64,000 bases of DNA from Acanthornis magna (GCA_036785705.1 JAWUZG010000028.1:806001-870000); one strand, 5' to 3'; numbered from the stretch's first letter, positions 27,050 to 39,473 are shown. The notes: generated from the letters alone by a model not told the origin. Translations and numbers: made by a program.

Positions 27050-27205
27050 ACAGAATGGTTTGGGTTGGAATGGACCTTACAGATCACTCACTTCCAACCC
27101 TCCTGCCATGGGCAACGACACCTTCCACTGGAACAGGGTGCTGATAGCCCCATCCAGCCTGGCCTTGAACATTTCCAGGGTGGGGCAGCCACAATCACAC
27201 CCAAA
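27050..27205 (-). mobile_element. CR1 LINE 3' end, short copy
   Basis: It begins acagaatggtttgggttgga and contains cagatcactcacttccaacc, ctgccatgggcaacgacacc and cagcctggccttgaacattt. This is a clear minus-strand CR1 3' end, moderately diverged. Similarity fades after ggggcagccacaatc. Confidence 0.88.
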
Positions 27206-28409
27206 CCACGCAGCAGTGCCAGCATCTCTCGGAGGCAACGTCATACAAACACTAAGTAGGGTCCTCTTATCCGAAAATTACTGATATTTACCATATACCA
27301 AGTTGGCTGTAAGCAGTAGTTTTTCAAGAAAGCTTCATCTAAGCAGGATAAGCAGAGGCACAGGGATATTAGAGAGGAGGCAGTCATGGTACTCTCCATG
27401 CCCCCCAGTGTGCTCAGTTCAGGGCCTCCCTGTGTCAGCTGTCATTCCCATACACTCACTCTCAGTTTCTCTTTCATGAGCTTGCCCAGTCTGCTCTTGA
27501 CCACACCTAAGTTTTGAGCAAACCACATCCTCTGGCAAGGATTTCAGCATCACTCTAGAAAACGACGCTGTACAAATCATCACCTCCTTTTATTCTGCAT
27601 CTAACCCTTAAAAGTTTCACTTGATGACCCTCAGTTTCTTGCATTAAAAGAAACTGAAGAGTAAATACAGCCACCTTCCCCACACCACAAATTATTCTGA
27701 AGCTTCTTATCTTCCTTCTCCAACACATCTTACACACTGAAGGGTCCTCAATTGTTTAACTGGAATCTGCTTCAGATCTCTGACCAATCTTTCTGTTGTT
27801 CTGTGAAGCATTTTGAGTTTTATTATATTAATTTCTGAAGTTACAGAGACACTTTCTGTAACTCTATGAAAATTAGTCAGTCCCAACTCATTAAATGCTT
27901 CTACCTTCACCAAATAGATCCCATGTGCTCCAGCAGGGCTTTAGCACATCAAAGCTACAAGCACAAAAATTCTCTCCTCACTAAGCACACTCCAGTCTCT
28001 CTCAGTCCCTATGTGAAAGTAGACTCCGTATGCACCATCCATTCCCTGTGAATGAACATCCTTCTGGCAAAGGTCAGAGACACTCACAGGGATCATCTCT
28101 GCAACTACAACTCTAGGATGCTGTGAGTCCAGATTTCACCATTTAAACTGCTTGTACTTTCAATCAGCTGTGGTATGGAAGCAAGGAAGGAATGCTGCAT
28201 GAAGAGGCAGGGCACAACACAGAGTTTGCGGCGTGAGGGAAATGGAAGGTGATGGAGAAATGATCTGTGGAATGTGGGAAACAACACAGATCACACAGAC
28301 AGCTGAAGGAAGCAAGAAGAAAACAGTCACAGCTGACAAGGAAAATGATCAAGAAAATGGATAAAGGGGTGAGAAGAAATACCATGTCACAAACATCTGT
28401 CTAGAAGCC

Positions 28410-28530
28410 AAGGAAGGAAGGATGGACGGAAGGATGGATGGATGGACGGAAGGATGGATGGATGGACGGAAGGAAGGAAGGAAGGAAGGAAGGAAGGAAG
28501 GAAGGAAGGAAGGAAGGAAGGAAGGAAGGA
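28410..28530 (+). repeat. GGAA/GGAT/GGAC tetranucleotide array
   Basis: The first part interleaves ggatggacggaaggatggat units. From about 28467 the array is a pure (GGAA)n run of about 16 units to 28530. It makes polar repeat peptides in open frames on both strands, which are artefacts. Tandem GGAA can bind ETS-family factors (established for other genomes); no function is shown here. Confidence 0.98.
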
Positions 28531-29684
28531 GCACATCAGGCAAAGAGACAAAGAAGTGTAAACCTCAAGTGAACCCTGAAACAATGATTAAAACTGATGA
28601 GCAGTTTAGAATTACCAAAGAGAATGTGAACATGAGGACTCATCATTAGAAAAACCAAGAGGCTGGCAAAGAAAGCTGGAGGCAATAAAACAAATGCAGG
28701 AGGTGATATTTGGAAGAAATGAGAGAAAATGCTGTATTCACTGAACACTGCAACAGACGATCCCAGACTCTTACCATTGTGATTATCCCGTATCTGTGCA
28801 ATGTCTGACAAAGCAGGCATCCCATGTTGTAATGAGTACTGCCATCAGTCCCTCAGCATAGCCTGACAGACTGCCAGCCATGGGGCGCTTCTGTCTGCCA
28901 GACTGCCATCTCCCAGAGAAAAGATTCTGCCCACCAGGCATCAGACCTGACCTGCCAGGGCTCAGCTTGCTGCCCACCAGTGCAGGACTTGGAAGCAGCA
29001 GGACAAACCCAGGTGGAGACGAGCAGCCTTAGTAGGACAGGGATCAGACAGAAAAACTGCCTAAGAACATCTGTGAGAGGCTGAGAGTGGGACTCCAGAA
29101 CCTGGGGCACCTGTGAGCACTGGGAGACATTTCAAAATATGGTTTCTCTGGTTGGACCTTCCTACGGAACAGATCAAATCACGGAGCACAGGTCTGTGCA
29201 ACTTGAAGGCCCAGTCATGAATGTCATTGATTGTGTGTCAGATCCCTTGAGGGAGTTCTACATGAGAGCATTAAACACATTACGGCCACAATGGCAATTG
29301 TTCAGCCTAAGCAAAAAGCAGGATTTTGGCTGCCTGTGAAACCCTTCTTTGGCCCCATTTGTGTGACGCCTTCTGTGCTCCGAGAAAGACATGGACCATC
29401 TGGAGAAAACTCAAACCAGCAAGAAGCACTGGAGCTCAAGAAAACATCATCTACAAGGAAAGCAGGAACAAATTTGGGATTTCTGTTACGAGGTAAAGCA
29501 TGCTGGGGAAATAAACTGAGAGGCTTTTGCACAAAGCTGTCCTCCATTATCCTTGGCAGATGGTACGAGTAGTAATGGAAAAAACCCAGAATGAGGAGAG
29601 TGTGGGTTAGATGTGAGGGAAGTGGTTCCAACAGTAAAAACAAAGAATAGACTGGAAGGGACTGTTTAGGGATGATATGGAGTT

Positions 29685-29812
29685 TTTATTATTGGAAGAT
29701 TTAAGAGCAGTTTATGTAAGCTTGTGTCAGGAATGACAGCTGTAGATAACTGCCTTGGAAAAGGAGGTGAACTAGATCATTTCCAAAGGTCCCTTCCTGC
29801 CCTATAAATCCA
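29685..29812 (+). mobile_element. Old CR1 LINE 3' tail
   Basis: The segment gatttaagagcag, tgtcaggaatgaca, ctgccttggaaaaggaggtg and aactagatcatttccaaagg, then cccttcctgccctataaatcc, matches the layout of an older CR1 subfamily tail in sense orientation. It is more diverged than the other copies, and the terminal repeat is nearly lost. Confidence 0.7.
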
Positions 29813-31359
29813 AGGCAAAGTTGCTTTAACAATGATCCGTCATAAAATTCTTCTTGAGACCATTTCCCTAATAATGCATAAACAAACAGGATGGAAAACC
29901 AGTAAATATTTAACTTTTTTCTCATTTTTCAGTGTGTGGTCTTAATTCTTTTAAGTCTTTAATTGTGCCCTGCTGGCCAAATCACTAATTTCACTCTGCA
30001 TTAGACTGGTCATTAATATAATGCTGAAATAGTACTTCACTTTGTAGCAGAAAGGAATGTTATGCCCTCTTTCCAGCTGTAAATCACTGACTTCAGAGGA
30101 AGATCCCATAAATGCTTATATGGATCTAGAGCTGGAAATGTCAAAGCAAAATTCTGCAGTGACTTCAAATGCCTTGTGTTGTGCATAAGGTCCATTCTCT
30201 GCAGAAACAATTCTTGGAGAAAAACATTCATGCAAAACTAAAAACTGTACCATAGTACATGTTCATGAAAAGAAATGAACAGTTTCAAAATTAATCTCAA
30301 TACTGGTATCTCCCAAAATATGTGCTTAACTTTACAACATCGACAAATTTTAAAACATATTTTAGTATTAAATCTTTTATCTAATTTCCTCCTTCCTAGA
30401 GATCTAGCTTTTCATTCCATCTGCAATAATAACTGCAATGTTATTCTGTCCAGATTATCTACTCTCTGCCACTCCACAATTTCTTTTTCCACTGAGTGTT
30501 GTTCTGAGTGTTACAAATTTTACAGTATCCTTTAAGAGCACAAAAACTTTTTTAAAAAACCAAAGATAAAGAAGTTCACTGCTACTTTTTCACTATTTTC
30601 TTTGTTCATGCAATATACAGATGTTCACCAACCACTTCTTTTTGATGGAATAAAGCACCCAAGCCCTCCATCTACACACTCCAGATTTCATCTTAGCAGC
30701 AGCAGCAAAATAAAGGGGAATGGCGCAATTGGTCTGGAATGAAAATTACATGCTTTGTCCAATTACAAGTGAAGCAAGAAAGCAGGAAGGTGTTTTGCCA
30801 GGGTTTGTTTTTTTGGGTTTTTTTGTAGTTTTAGCAACAATCTCACAAGAGCAAATACTTAAGCAGGCCAAAGTACCAAAATCAAAAAGAGCTGTGTGAA
30901 AACCTCAGCTTCTACTTATTTAAGAATGTTCAGTCTACATGATTATGGCAACAGGACTGAAAACGTGCAATTAATGCAACTCACAGTCTCCGAGAGCAGA
31001 CAGAAAGTAAAATGAATCAAAAGGTGTTTTGTTCTTCTATGAAATTGTGTTTCTAGGCCATTCTCGTTAGCTTTTAATGCCCGGGGTTGACAATGTGGGA
31101 AACAGAGGAGGAAGGTGGAAGTGGGCTCTGCTCGGGGTCGCAGCCGGCTCCTGGCTGCCTGCCCTCCCCAAGGGCTGCACTTCCCCTGCTCTCTGCAGGC
31201 AGCACAAACCAAGGCAGCAGATTCCTTTCGAAGAAGCTGGATTCCACTCAGCCGTAAGTCCTGGGCTGACAGAAGCTTCTCACAAGGCTTATAAAAAGAA
31301 AAAAGGGAACAACCGAAGGAAAAGGCTCCAAAACCCATGACGCTCATGATATATAGGAG

Positions 31360-31387
31360 CTGGCAGTGGTACTCCTGCCACTGCCAG
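31360..31387. repeat. Short inverted repeat (10-bp arms, 8-base loop)
   Basis: The arms ctggcagtgg and ccactgccag form a perfect GC-rich stem in intron 3, just beyond a small GC-rich patch. Confidence 0.8.
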
Positions 31388-33995
31388 GCTTGTGAGTTTA
31401 TCTTTGCTTGATGCTATTGCCCCTCCCCACATGTGGTCAATAATTCACTCATTTCTTTCAAGCACATGCCTCACCCCCTTCAGCCTCCCTACCCCAGCAT
31501 GGCTCAGATTCTTTTTCTTTTAAGGGGGTTTTAACACATTGGTTTCTGAGCACTAATCCTGAATCTGTTATTCACTTCCTTGCCCCAGTCCCACTTGCTG
31601 TCAATAGTTCTCTTGGTCTCCCATACTCCACTTCAGGAAGGTTCCAACATTTACCAGCTCTCTTGCCTTTCTCTTGAATGTTTTTATTTAGCCGCAGTCT
31701 CAGGAAGGATCCAGAGAAAAAAAAAATTCCGCACAAGCCAAGTTCTGGCTAATCTCTCAGCTATTGAAATCTCCATCCTAGTTTTGACATATTCTACTAT
31801 GTTAAAATCACCGTTTTTCAGTAGCAAATTATTTTATTTTTTTATGGAAAAGACTTTATTTTATGCCCCGTGTCCTGTGCTCCTCTAATTCCTTCACCTT
31901 CACTACCAAACGCAGAAACACAGAATTATCTTATACTCAACTCTGAAAAAAGCAATGCAAAAGTAGCTCCACCTACACCTACATCTACTTCTCGTGGAGG
32001 CTTGGGTTCTTTTCTGTCTTCTAGGCAATTTCTGCACTGTCTGTTATAATATACTCTCATAATAATTCTCCTATGTCTCACATGCCTAAAGCTACTTTTA
32101 AATATACAAACACTTCAATTTTATTAGAAAGTGAAAGTTACTTATATTATAAAACAGAACCAGAAAAGCTTACTAAGATAGAGATGAAGCTGATGAGTAT
32201 GAATTATTTGGAAATCAGAGTCAAAACTACCTCCTCGAGTTACAGTTTTAAGGCTCTAAGGAGCCACACTTTATCTTAAATCTTGATACATTTCCTCCAA
32301 TCATTACACAACTATCAGCAGTGTCTGTTATTTCACACACTGCATTTTCTCCTAAGAAAACAGTCAAGCCCCCAGAACTCAGTCCTCCTACCCTGCATGA
32401 CACAATGCCAGTGGCAGCACTCCACAGACAATGACAGAAAGGACTGATCAGAAGTCACAGATCAGAGGAGGCTTTTTTTCAAGACTCACTTCTACAGAAA
32501 CCCTGACATCTGAGTTTTTCCCCTGCTACTGTTATGAGGACATCAACGACTTCTGGAACTAACCCCCATTCTGCATCTAAGTTTGAAATCAAAATTACCT
32601 AGGGTCAGAGAAACCTCTGATTGCCAATTAAGAGTTTCACATCTCCTTGATACATTTCTTTCCAAAATGTCAGAGACAGGGTCTGGTCTCTATTATTTTA
32701 ATTAAAAATTAATAGTACTCAGCTTTTTAATGCTTTGATCAGCCAAAGCAATGAGCCCATAATAGCCATTCCATCCTGACTGATCAAAGTCAACACTTTC
32801 AGTTGGAAGGAAGAATAAGTTGAGGGCAAATAAGGGTTGGCTCAGAACCAGGCCAAAGTTTTTTCAGAAGACTGTTGTCCAGCTTTTAAGAAACATGTTT
32901 ATGGCTATGGAAAGAGCTGTAATCAAATATTCACGATAACAGCAAAAAAGTAACCTTGAGAAGAACAGAGAACGGATGAAACAGCACTAAAATTTTTGCA
33001 AATGATCCAAAACAGGGTCAAATAATGAAGCAAAGCAGCTGTTCAGTTCAAGTTACTCTACATATTTAGTGCAATTTAATATCAGCCTTGGAAAATTCCA
33101 TCAAGAACAGATATTTCTGCGTATTTCACTCAGGTATACGCACAAGAACTATTTAACTGAAATTCCCGACAAGAAGGGAAGTAGCTCTTGGAATCTAAGA
33201 AGTTTGTGAGCATATGAAACATGAAAATTATATATGCATCAAGTAGATTAAGTAATTTTTTGTGCATGGAAAATATGCTCTGTGTTGGATTAGGAGGCAG
33301 CAAAATGATGACGACAATTCTCTCCAAGTCTGTCAAAATATAATTACACCTGTAACTGTCTGGTAGCTGGTAACAGCACCTTCTGCAGCACTTCTGCTGC
33401 TTGGTTAGAAGCTGTTATCAGAGCTTCAACAGAGAAGCTCTGCTAGAATTCTGTGACACCATTTCAACGGTGATCACAGACAGCATGTTCTGGTTTCCCT
33501 CATATAACATAATTAATACTTTCACTGCTTTTAGGCTAATTTGTATTAATAAAAAGTTTAAAAATACAAACGCTGTTTAAGCTGTTATCAATTCCGAAAT
33601 AACGAAGAACACAGTAGATACGACAAGAGATTTGGTTTACTTTGTTCCTGAAAATATACTCGTACAAGCTGAAACATCAAAAATAACTTTATAAAAATTT
33701 GCTAATACACCATTTCCTACACAGCAGGAAAGCTTCAGTAATCACATTTTATCTCCTATCACTTATGCCTCTTTTAATTTACCCAGCTAATATGCTGTAA
33801 CTCAAGGATTTACCAGGGCAGGCTGAGGACAGCACTCAGAACGTGCTTTTCTTTCCACCTTGATCTCCCTGTATGCCAATCAAGGCACCAGCCCCAGGTA
33901 CTTCAAAGCAGCAGCAGCAAGTCCCAGCCCCACGCCCTGAGCACTCTGCACCCCGGAGCCTGAGCCCAGCCCTTTCCCTGACTCAGCAGCCTCCT

Positions 33996-34024
33996 CCTCT
34001 CTCTCTCTCTCACTCACTCACTCA
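33996..34024 (+). repeat. (CT)n followed by (CACT)n microsatellite
   Basis: CT units run to 34010, then three CACT-type units reach the exon 3 donor. On the transcript strand this is GTGA repeats followed by GA repeats. Its position at a functional donor is what makes it notable. Confidence 0.97.
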
Positions 34025-34026
34025 CC
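34001..34026 (-). promoter_or_regulatory. KMT2C: Exon 3 splice donor embedded in a (GTGA)n/(GA)n microsatellite
   Basis: On the minus strand, directly after the exon's final AG, the sequence is gtgagtgagtgagtgagaga followed by more GA. The first GTGAGT is a consensus-like donor, but GT dinucleotides recur every 4 bases: 34025-34024, 34021-34020, 34017-34016 and 34013-34012. The first three each start a GTGAGT hexamer and the last starts GTGAGA. Using any of the later sites would add 4, 8 or 12 bases, and in every case the reading frame meets TGA immediately after one Arg codon. The phase with exon 4 requires the first donor. The microsatellite continues as CT repeats (+ strand) from about 33996. 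Confidence 0.85.
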
Positions 34027-34164
34027 TGGTTTTGGCTTCCACACCCACGGAGGCGGTGGAGCTCGCGGACTCCTCGGACACGGAGTGCTGAAGGACTGGT
34101 GTTAGCTGCTTGGTGCTCTCCACTTCCGTCTGGGCATCCTCTTCTGCAGACTGCTCTTTGAGTT
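34026..34164 (-). CDS. KMT2C: KMT2C coding exon 3 (139 bp)
   Basis: With the G carried over from exon 2 this reads E-L-K-E-Q-S-A-E-E-D-A-Q-T-E-V-E-S-T-K-Q and runs on to V-S-E-E-S-A-S-S, then V-G-V-E-A-K-T (45 full codons). It aligns to the human segment containing KEQSAEEDA, VSEES and VGVEAK. It is a Ser/Glu-rich, probably disordered linker before the first PHD region. The acceptor AG is at 34166-34165 after accc. The donor is GT at 34025-34024. The last two bases AG join C of exon 4 to make Ser. The 3' part (about 34040-34080) is GC-rich compared with the surrounding introns. The donor sits at the edge of a GTGA/GA microsatellite (see the separate entry). Confidence 0.95.
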
Positions 34165-35985
34165 CTGGGTAAAGAAATAAGGAAAAAAAAAATTTAATAT
34201 TTTATCTACATCTGGAAGCTTTCAAACATCTATTTTATTTATAGACAAATTAACCCATGTAACTATCTTCTACCACACAACAAAATTAAAGGAATACAGA
34301 ATTACCACCTCTAGCTGAAACATGAAACTCAAACCTTACATATTATTTCCATAACACAAAGACCACTGTGGACTAAAGCTGTTCAACAGCAACAGTAAGG
34401 GGGTGAGGGGAGAGCTGTTCAGTGACAAACTTTTCATACAAGGTTGGAGTTTCAGACATTCCCATTCTCCCTGCATCTCCTCTCGTGCATCTGCTGGGTC
34501 AGCCCTGAACAAACATCACAGTGAGCACACTAATCTGGGGTATATTAAACCTTTCTTCCTTTCCTATTACCTTTAATTTTGTTCAATTCCATGCACAAAT
34601 TCATTCCTGGTTACACTAAATATGCTGGCACAGGGTTGAGGAGGTGAAGGAAAGAAGGACATGGTTTATGCCAGCTTAAACTTCATTCTGAACTGAAGGA
34701 ATAGAACCAATTTCTTATTACCTTAGTTGCTGGAAATATATATACACCTACAGCTGATAATGCTGTATTTGACCAGAAAGTTTGATTTTGTTCTGAAATA
34801 TGAAACAAAAGTTGCCACAGTCAGTGCAACTTTAAATCCTCTTCCCAATCATTTCCCCTTTTTCGTGGAGTGAGTCAGGGATTTACCAGAAGGACGTGGC
34901 AATGTGCTGTTCCAAGTGCATCAGAATGCACAGAACAAGGGTCAAGGCTGTACAGAACCAACAGAATTTGATGTTTCTGCACTCCTCCATACTTTGATTT
35001 TGAAAATTAAGCAACACAAAAATCACAGGACTCTGACAGATGTGCTTTGGCATAACCAGCTTAAGACACATGTGCCTCATCCTGCCACAGCTGTCCCACA
35101 GCAGTGCCAGAGGAAGGACCTGCTCCAGGGTCACATATCCCCTAAAACTTCCAGTGAACATGGGTTTGAGCTAAGAGGCCAGTACATACAGCTCTTACAA
35201 AGAAGTCCAGTTAAAGCAGCAGATTATTTAGAAAACTTCAGCAGAAGAGACACATTTTTTTTAAAAAATTAATGTACAACATGTCAAAACATAATTAAAT
35301 ACTGCAAAGGATAAATGACAAGTGGAGAAATGAATGTGTAGAAGAAGCTGCGACATGGGTGGGCATGCACAAAACCTGCTACAAGCTTTAATCTTATAAA
35401 TAAAACCAAGAAAAGAGAGGAAAATTCTCGGAACGTAAAACTGCGCAGCTTGGTCTGAAATACTGAGATCATATGCCTGCTACAGCACATGGAAAAGGGG
35501 AAATCTGTCTTGTTTCATGCACAGAGATTGAAGAAAGATTACTCTTTAACCTCAAGTGAACTCGTTTAGGAAGACAATGTATAATATTTAAAATCCTCAG
35601 TGAACACCTCTAAACCATACTGAAGACAAACACAAAACTAAGAAAAACAAAAAAATTCCTGTTCGTGACTGGGTGTTCCAGGTATTTATTTCAGCTGGTG
35701 TAAGGTGAAATTGATTCACCTATTTCAGTTAAACTACTCAGTAACATACATCTAAAATGTATTTTGGACATCCAAAAATGACTATGTGTCCAAAACCCAA
35801 ATGGCTCGCGTTAAACCTCTTTTACCAACCTATGCTGAAAAAAAGTGCCGGATGATGATCTGACACTAAATAAATATCCTCTTGGGAATACATCCCTTGT
35901 AATAGTAAACGGCTCTGTACAGAAAACAAAACAAAATAAACCCAACCCCACACCCTCAGTTTTTGGCACATCTGAACAAACATCC

Positions 35986-36023
35986 CTGGCTGTTTCCTGG
36001 ATGAGGATTCCTGAAACAGCCAG
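35986..36023. repeat. Short inverted repeat (11-bp arms)
   Basis: The arms ctggctgtttc (35986-35996) and gaaacagccag (36013-36023) are perfect reverse complements separated by 16 bases. It lies in intron 2. It is not followed by a T run and no function is suggested. Confidence 0.8.
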
Positions 36024-37342
36024 GATCCAGTGGAGCTATTCATAATGGTCTGCAGTGCGTTTCCAAGTATGTTGGATCCGAAGGATGATCTTGTGCCAGT
36101 AACTCCCAAATTTCAAAATGCAGCCTCAATGAAGAGAGCAAAATATAAACACCTAGAAGACAGGCAGACGCCGAAGCACTCAAAACCCACAACACAGCCC
36201 AGGACAACCACACCTGAAGCGCTCCAGGAAGACCACCGGAAACTCTGGCCTTGCTCTGATTCATCTTGGCGACTTTCTTTAACCCAGTTAAACTCTGCAA
36301 AAGGAACTCTGCTTTACTGTGAGCCTGCAGAAACTTTCAATCAAGTAAAAGCCATTTACTCTCTGCCAGCTTTCATCTCATTACCATTACTGGGCACCCA
36401 CCACACCGGGAAGGCGAAGTTCAGGGGCGCTCACTCCCTCCCTGGAACTCTGGACTGCGTGAGAAGACACAGATTGTTTCACTACACATGACAACTACAT
36501 GAGTTTACATCCTTATGGTGCCTTTCTCCTGCTGTTTCCTTCTCTAGAGAAGGAGGGACCCAAATTATACTAAATGAGACAAACAACATCTCAGTTGCCG
36601 TCTCTGCAATAAAGCAAACTGTGCCTCAATATGCTGTTGGAAGACTGAAAACACGGTGCTCACTAAACAGCATGAAAGTAGTGTGTGCTAGTTGTGAAAA
36701 AAACTTTGTGAAAGTTTTCCTGCAGAAGATTAAGGAAGAACAGGAGTACTGCATTTCATGAGGCAAATTCCTAGGAGATGGATTCCAGCCCTGGCATGGC
36801 AAAGGGACATCTCAGATACACCTCAGAGGTGTTCCTGGAGGCATCTGACACAATGTGTTTAAGGAACGCTCATCAGATTTGGTTATGGCATTCTACTTTG
36901 AAGCTACTGGGAATGAAGGATCCATGGATGATTAATACATGTGAAGCTCATTTGCAGATTCATACATAAGGCTTTATTTTGCACCCTCTTTTCATGACTG
37001 GCACAACGATGGTCTTACCTATATACAGTGAGTTAGAGGGGAGACTGAGATTTAAAAAACCTAATTGTACAGTTCTCCAGGGTCTCTAGGTTATTTTTTA
37101 ATTTTTTAACCTCACTATCCTTTACTAAAAGTTTAGGACAATACTAGGAAACAGTGTACTTAAAACATTTCCATTATTTAAAGACAATTATATTCATAGT
37201 TCTTTCTCACCTGGCTGGTGAGGACACAAAACCTTCTTTTCTTATTAAAAGAACTTCCCCAAAAGTACAAGGACTAAAGTTCCTGTCCACACGGGCCATC
37301 AAAAGGGTAGAGACTTCCACACGCTTTACAAATTGGGTAACT

Positions 37343-37457
37343 CACAGAATCACATCTGGTTGAGGCTGGAAGGCCCAGAGTCACCTTGTCCAAACCTCTG
37401 CTCAAGCAGGGCCACCAGAACCAGCTGCCCAGACGGTGTCTGAGCATCTCCAAGGAT
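37343..37457 (-). mobile_element. CR1 LINE 3' end fragment
   Basis: It starts cacagaatcacatctggttg, then aggctggaaggcccagagtc, accttgtccaaacctctgct and caagcagggccaccagaacc. It belongs to a CR1 subfamily different from the gggacctttaaagatc type in this window. It is truncated after about 115 bp. Confidence 0.8.
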
Positions 37458-38907
37458 GCAAATATTAAATACTAGGGGAAAAAATTGTATTGCCTAACAT
37501 TAACAGGGATATGCAGGGATATGCAGGGAAGTTACTGGGACTGATAAGATTTACAGCATGTGTATTAAATTTCTGTTTTAAATACCACTTTCATCACATT
37601 TGCTTCAGTAATACGTACACAGTAGTGAAAAGACAAGCCTTAGATTTTACGCTATTTAAGTTGTAATCTGATTTTTTTCAAATGAGGAAAAAACCACTTT
37701 ACAGAGGTTCAAAAATTTCTTCTCATTATTGCTTTTATTCCTCTTTCTACATTAGAATACAGAGAACACTCAAAGGAAATAACAAACAGCACACAGCACC
37801 CTCCGTTGGTTATGTGGACTGCCCACCTTCCTAACACTAGCTGGTCTCCATCCCTACATGTCTTAAGCAAAGATTTACAACATTCCGAGTAATGACTGTG
37901 TTGACAACTTCCTATTTTCCTGCTCTGTCCTCAGGTCCCTTGGAAGCCTCTCCCCAGGCAGACACAGAAGGGACAAGCAGACTCCAAGGGGAAGCTCTGT
38001 TTTTTGTAAGCCCCCCCTGGGGCAGGGGTTCCCCTGCACACCAGCACAGCCCTGCTTGGGGAAAGGAGGACACTGGTCATGGCTGGGATTTTATGACATG
38101 ATCACAGCTTTCTTTGGAGATGTGATGAAGCAGCATGGACTAAAGACCTGAAGTGTTTTTTGTTACAAACAATCCTTTTCTGTTTTCTAGCAATCACAAG
38201 GCCCATTCTGAAAGCTGCTTGGGTAAACATACAGCAAAGTAAGGAGATGTATGTGTGGGCTCTGCTGTGGCAATCAAAAAGATACCAGCATATCCAAAAG
38301 GTTTTCTTTTAAATACTCAGAAACTGCCTGTCAAGTCAAAACCTGAAAATACCACAAGAGTTCTACCAGAAAAAATGTCTTTACAATCTTATAATATTCA
38401 TTATGAAGTGACACTGAAAAAAAACCCCAACCTAAAGAGCTGTCAAAAACTTAAAATTAATATTCTACTGCTGTTTAGATGAGACAGGTTGACTGTTTAA
38501 CCACTTTACCCCATTGTCAGACCTACTGATTTGGCAGACAACGAAGCACATGCCATGAGCTTCCAAAACTTTCACTAAGAACAGAAAGTACTGCAGGCTG
38601 GAAAATACCAATATCACCAAACGCAGCAGGGATATCCCGGGGTCTCAACGATTGCTTACCAAGACGTTCTCCACAAGCTTTTAAAGGCAGACACAACACT
38701 TATTTCTGCACAAGGAAGGGGTAGTGCTGTGTCAGAAAACTGGCAATAGGATCAGCTACTTTACACAGCCTCGTAGAGGTCTGCAGAACTACAAACTACA
38801 CCAAAACCCTGTAGTAGTTTTGACAGATAAAAACCAGGTCAGTGTATCAACAGTATGAGAAGAAATCTTAACAAGGGAATGCAAAGTATGAATTTAAAAT
38901 GCCTACC

Positions 38908-39473
38908 TGTCCTGGTTTTAGCTGGGATAGTTAATTTTCTTTTCAGTATCAGTACAATGCTGTGTTTTGGACTTAGGACGAGATTAATATGGATAACACA
39001 CTGATGCTTTAGTTGTTGCTAAACAGTGCTTCCTCTGAACCAAGGACTCTTCAGTCTGCCATGCTCTGGGAGCACACAGGGGCACAAGGAGCTGGGAGGG
39101 AGCATGGCCAGGACAGCTGAGCCAAACTGGCCAGAGGGACACTCCACACCACAGAACACTACGCTCAGTATATCTCAGAATGGTTTGGGTTGAAAGGGAC
39201 CCTAAAGATCGTCCAGTTCCAACCTCTCTGCCACAGGCAGGGGCACCTTTCACTAGGTTAGGTTACTCTGAACCCCATCCAAACCAGCCTTGAACATTTC
39301 TGGGGATGGGGCAGCCAGAGCTTCTCGGGACAACCTGTGCTAGGGGCTCACCACTGTTCTTATCTCAGCCCAGGGGTTTTACCTTTTTCTAGTTCTCTTC
39401 CCCATCCCACTGGGGCAGGGAGGGAGGGAGCACCAGTGTGGTACTCAGCTGACAGTTGGGATAAACCATGACA
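38908..39473 (+). mobile_element. Solo LTR of an avian ERVL-like endogenous retrovirus, interrupted by a CR1
   Basis: It starts tgtcctggttttagctggga and ends ggataaaccatgaca, with TG/CA-type termini. Internal parts (ctgtgttttggacttagga, aacacactgatgctttagtt, gggagggagcatggccagga) match an LTR that I recognise from many bird genomes. It is flanked by ctacc (38903-38907) and ctatc (39474-39478), an imperfect 5-bp target duplication. A CR1 fragment lies at about 39173-39356, so the LTR itself is about 380 bp. It is a non-coding solo LTR with no internal retroviral genes. It is antisense to KMT2C. The family name is from memory. Confidence 0.82.
39173..39356 (-). mobile_element. CR1 LINE 3' end nested in the LTR
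   Basis: The segment tctcagaatggtttgggttg, aaagggaccctaaagatcgt, ccagttccaacctctctgcc and gggcagccagagcttctcgg is a reverse-complement CR1 3' end. The LTR resumes at ttatctcagcccaggggttt. The insertion lies beside the LTR's cagtata (TATA-like) motif, so the CR1 is younger than the LTR. Confidence 0.85.

Larger units (their letters stand above)
20486..34025 (-). other. KMT2C: KMT2C intron 3 (13,540 bp, complete)
   Basis: The boundaries are set by the donor of exon 3 and the acceptor of exon 4. It contains a minus-strand CR1 (27050), an older plus-strand CR1 tail (about 29685), a GGAA/GGAT microsatellite (28410-28530) and a CT/CACT microsatellite touching the exon 3 donor. Two short GC-richer patches (about 22.8-23.0 kb and 31.08-31.27 kb) carry open frames without any recognisable domain. 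I see no nested gene or RNA gene. Confidence 0.9.

Noticed and set aside
29100..29570. Two overlapping open frames suggestive of a small gene next to the old CR1 tail
   Set aside because: The translations match no family that I recognise and show no exon borders or codon-level signal; the sequence may belong to an old repeat.
36030..36491. 153-codon open frame on the + strand
   Set aside because: No recognisable domain, no splice or promoter context and composition like the surrounding intron; the length is compatible with chance in 64 kb.
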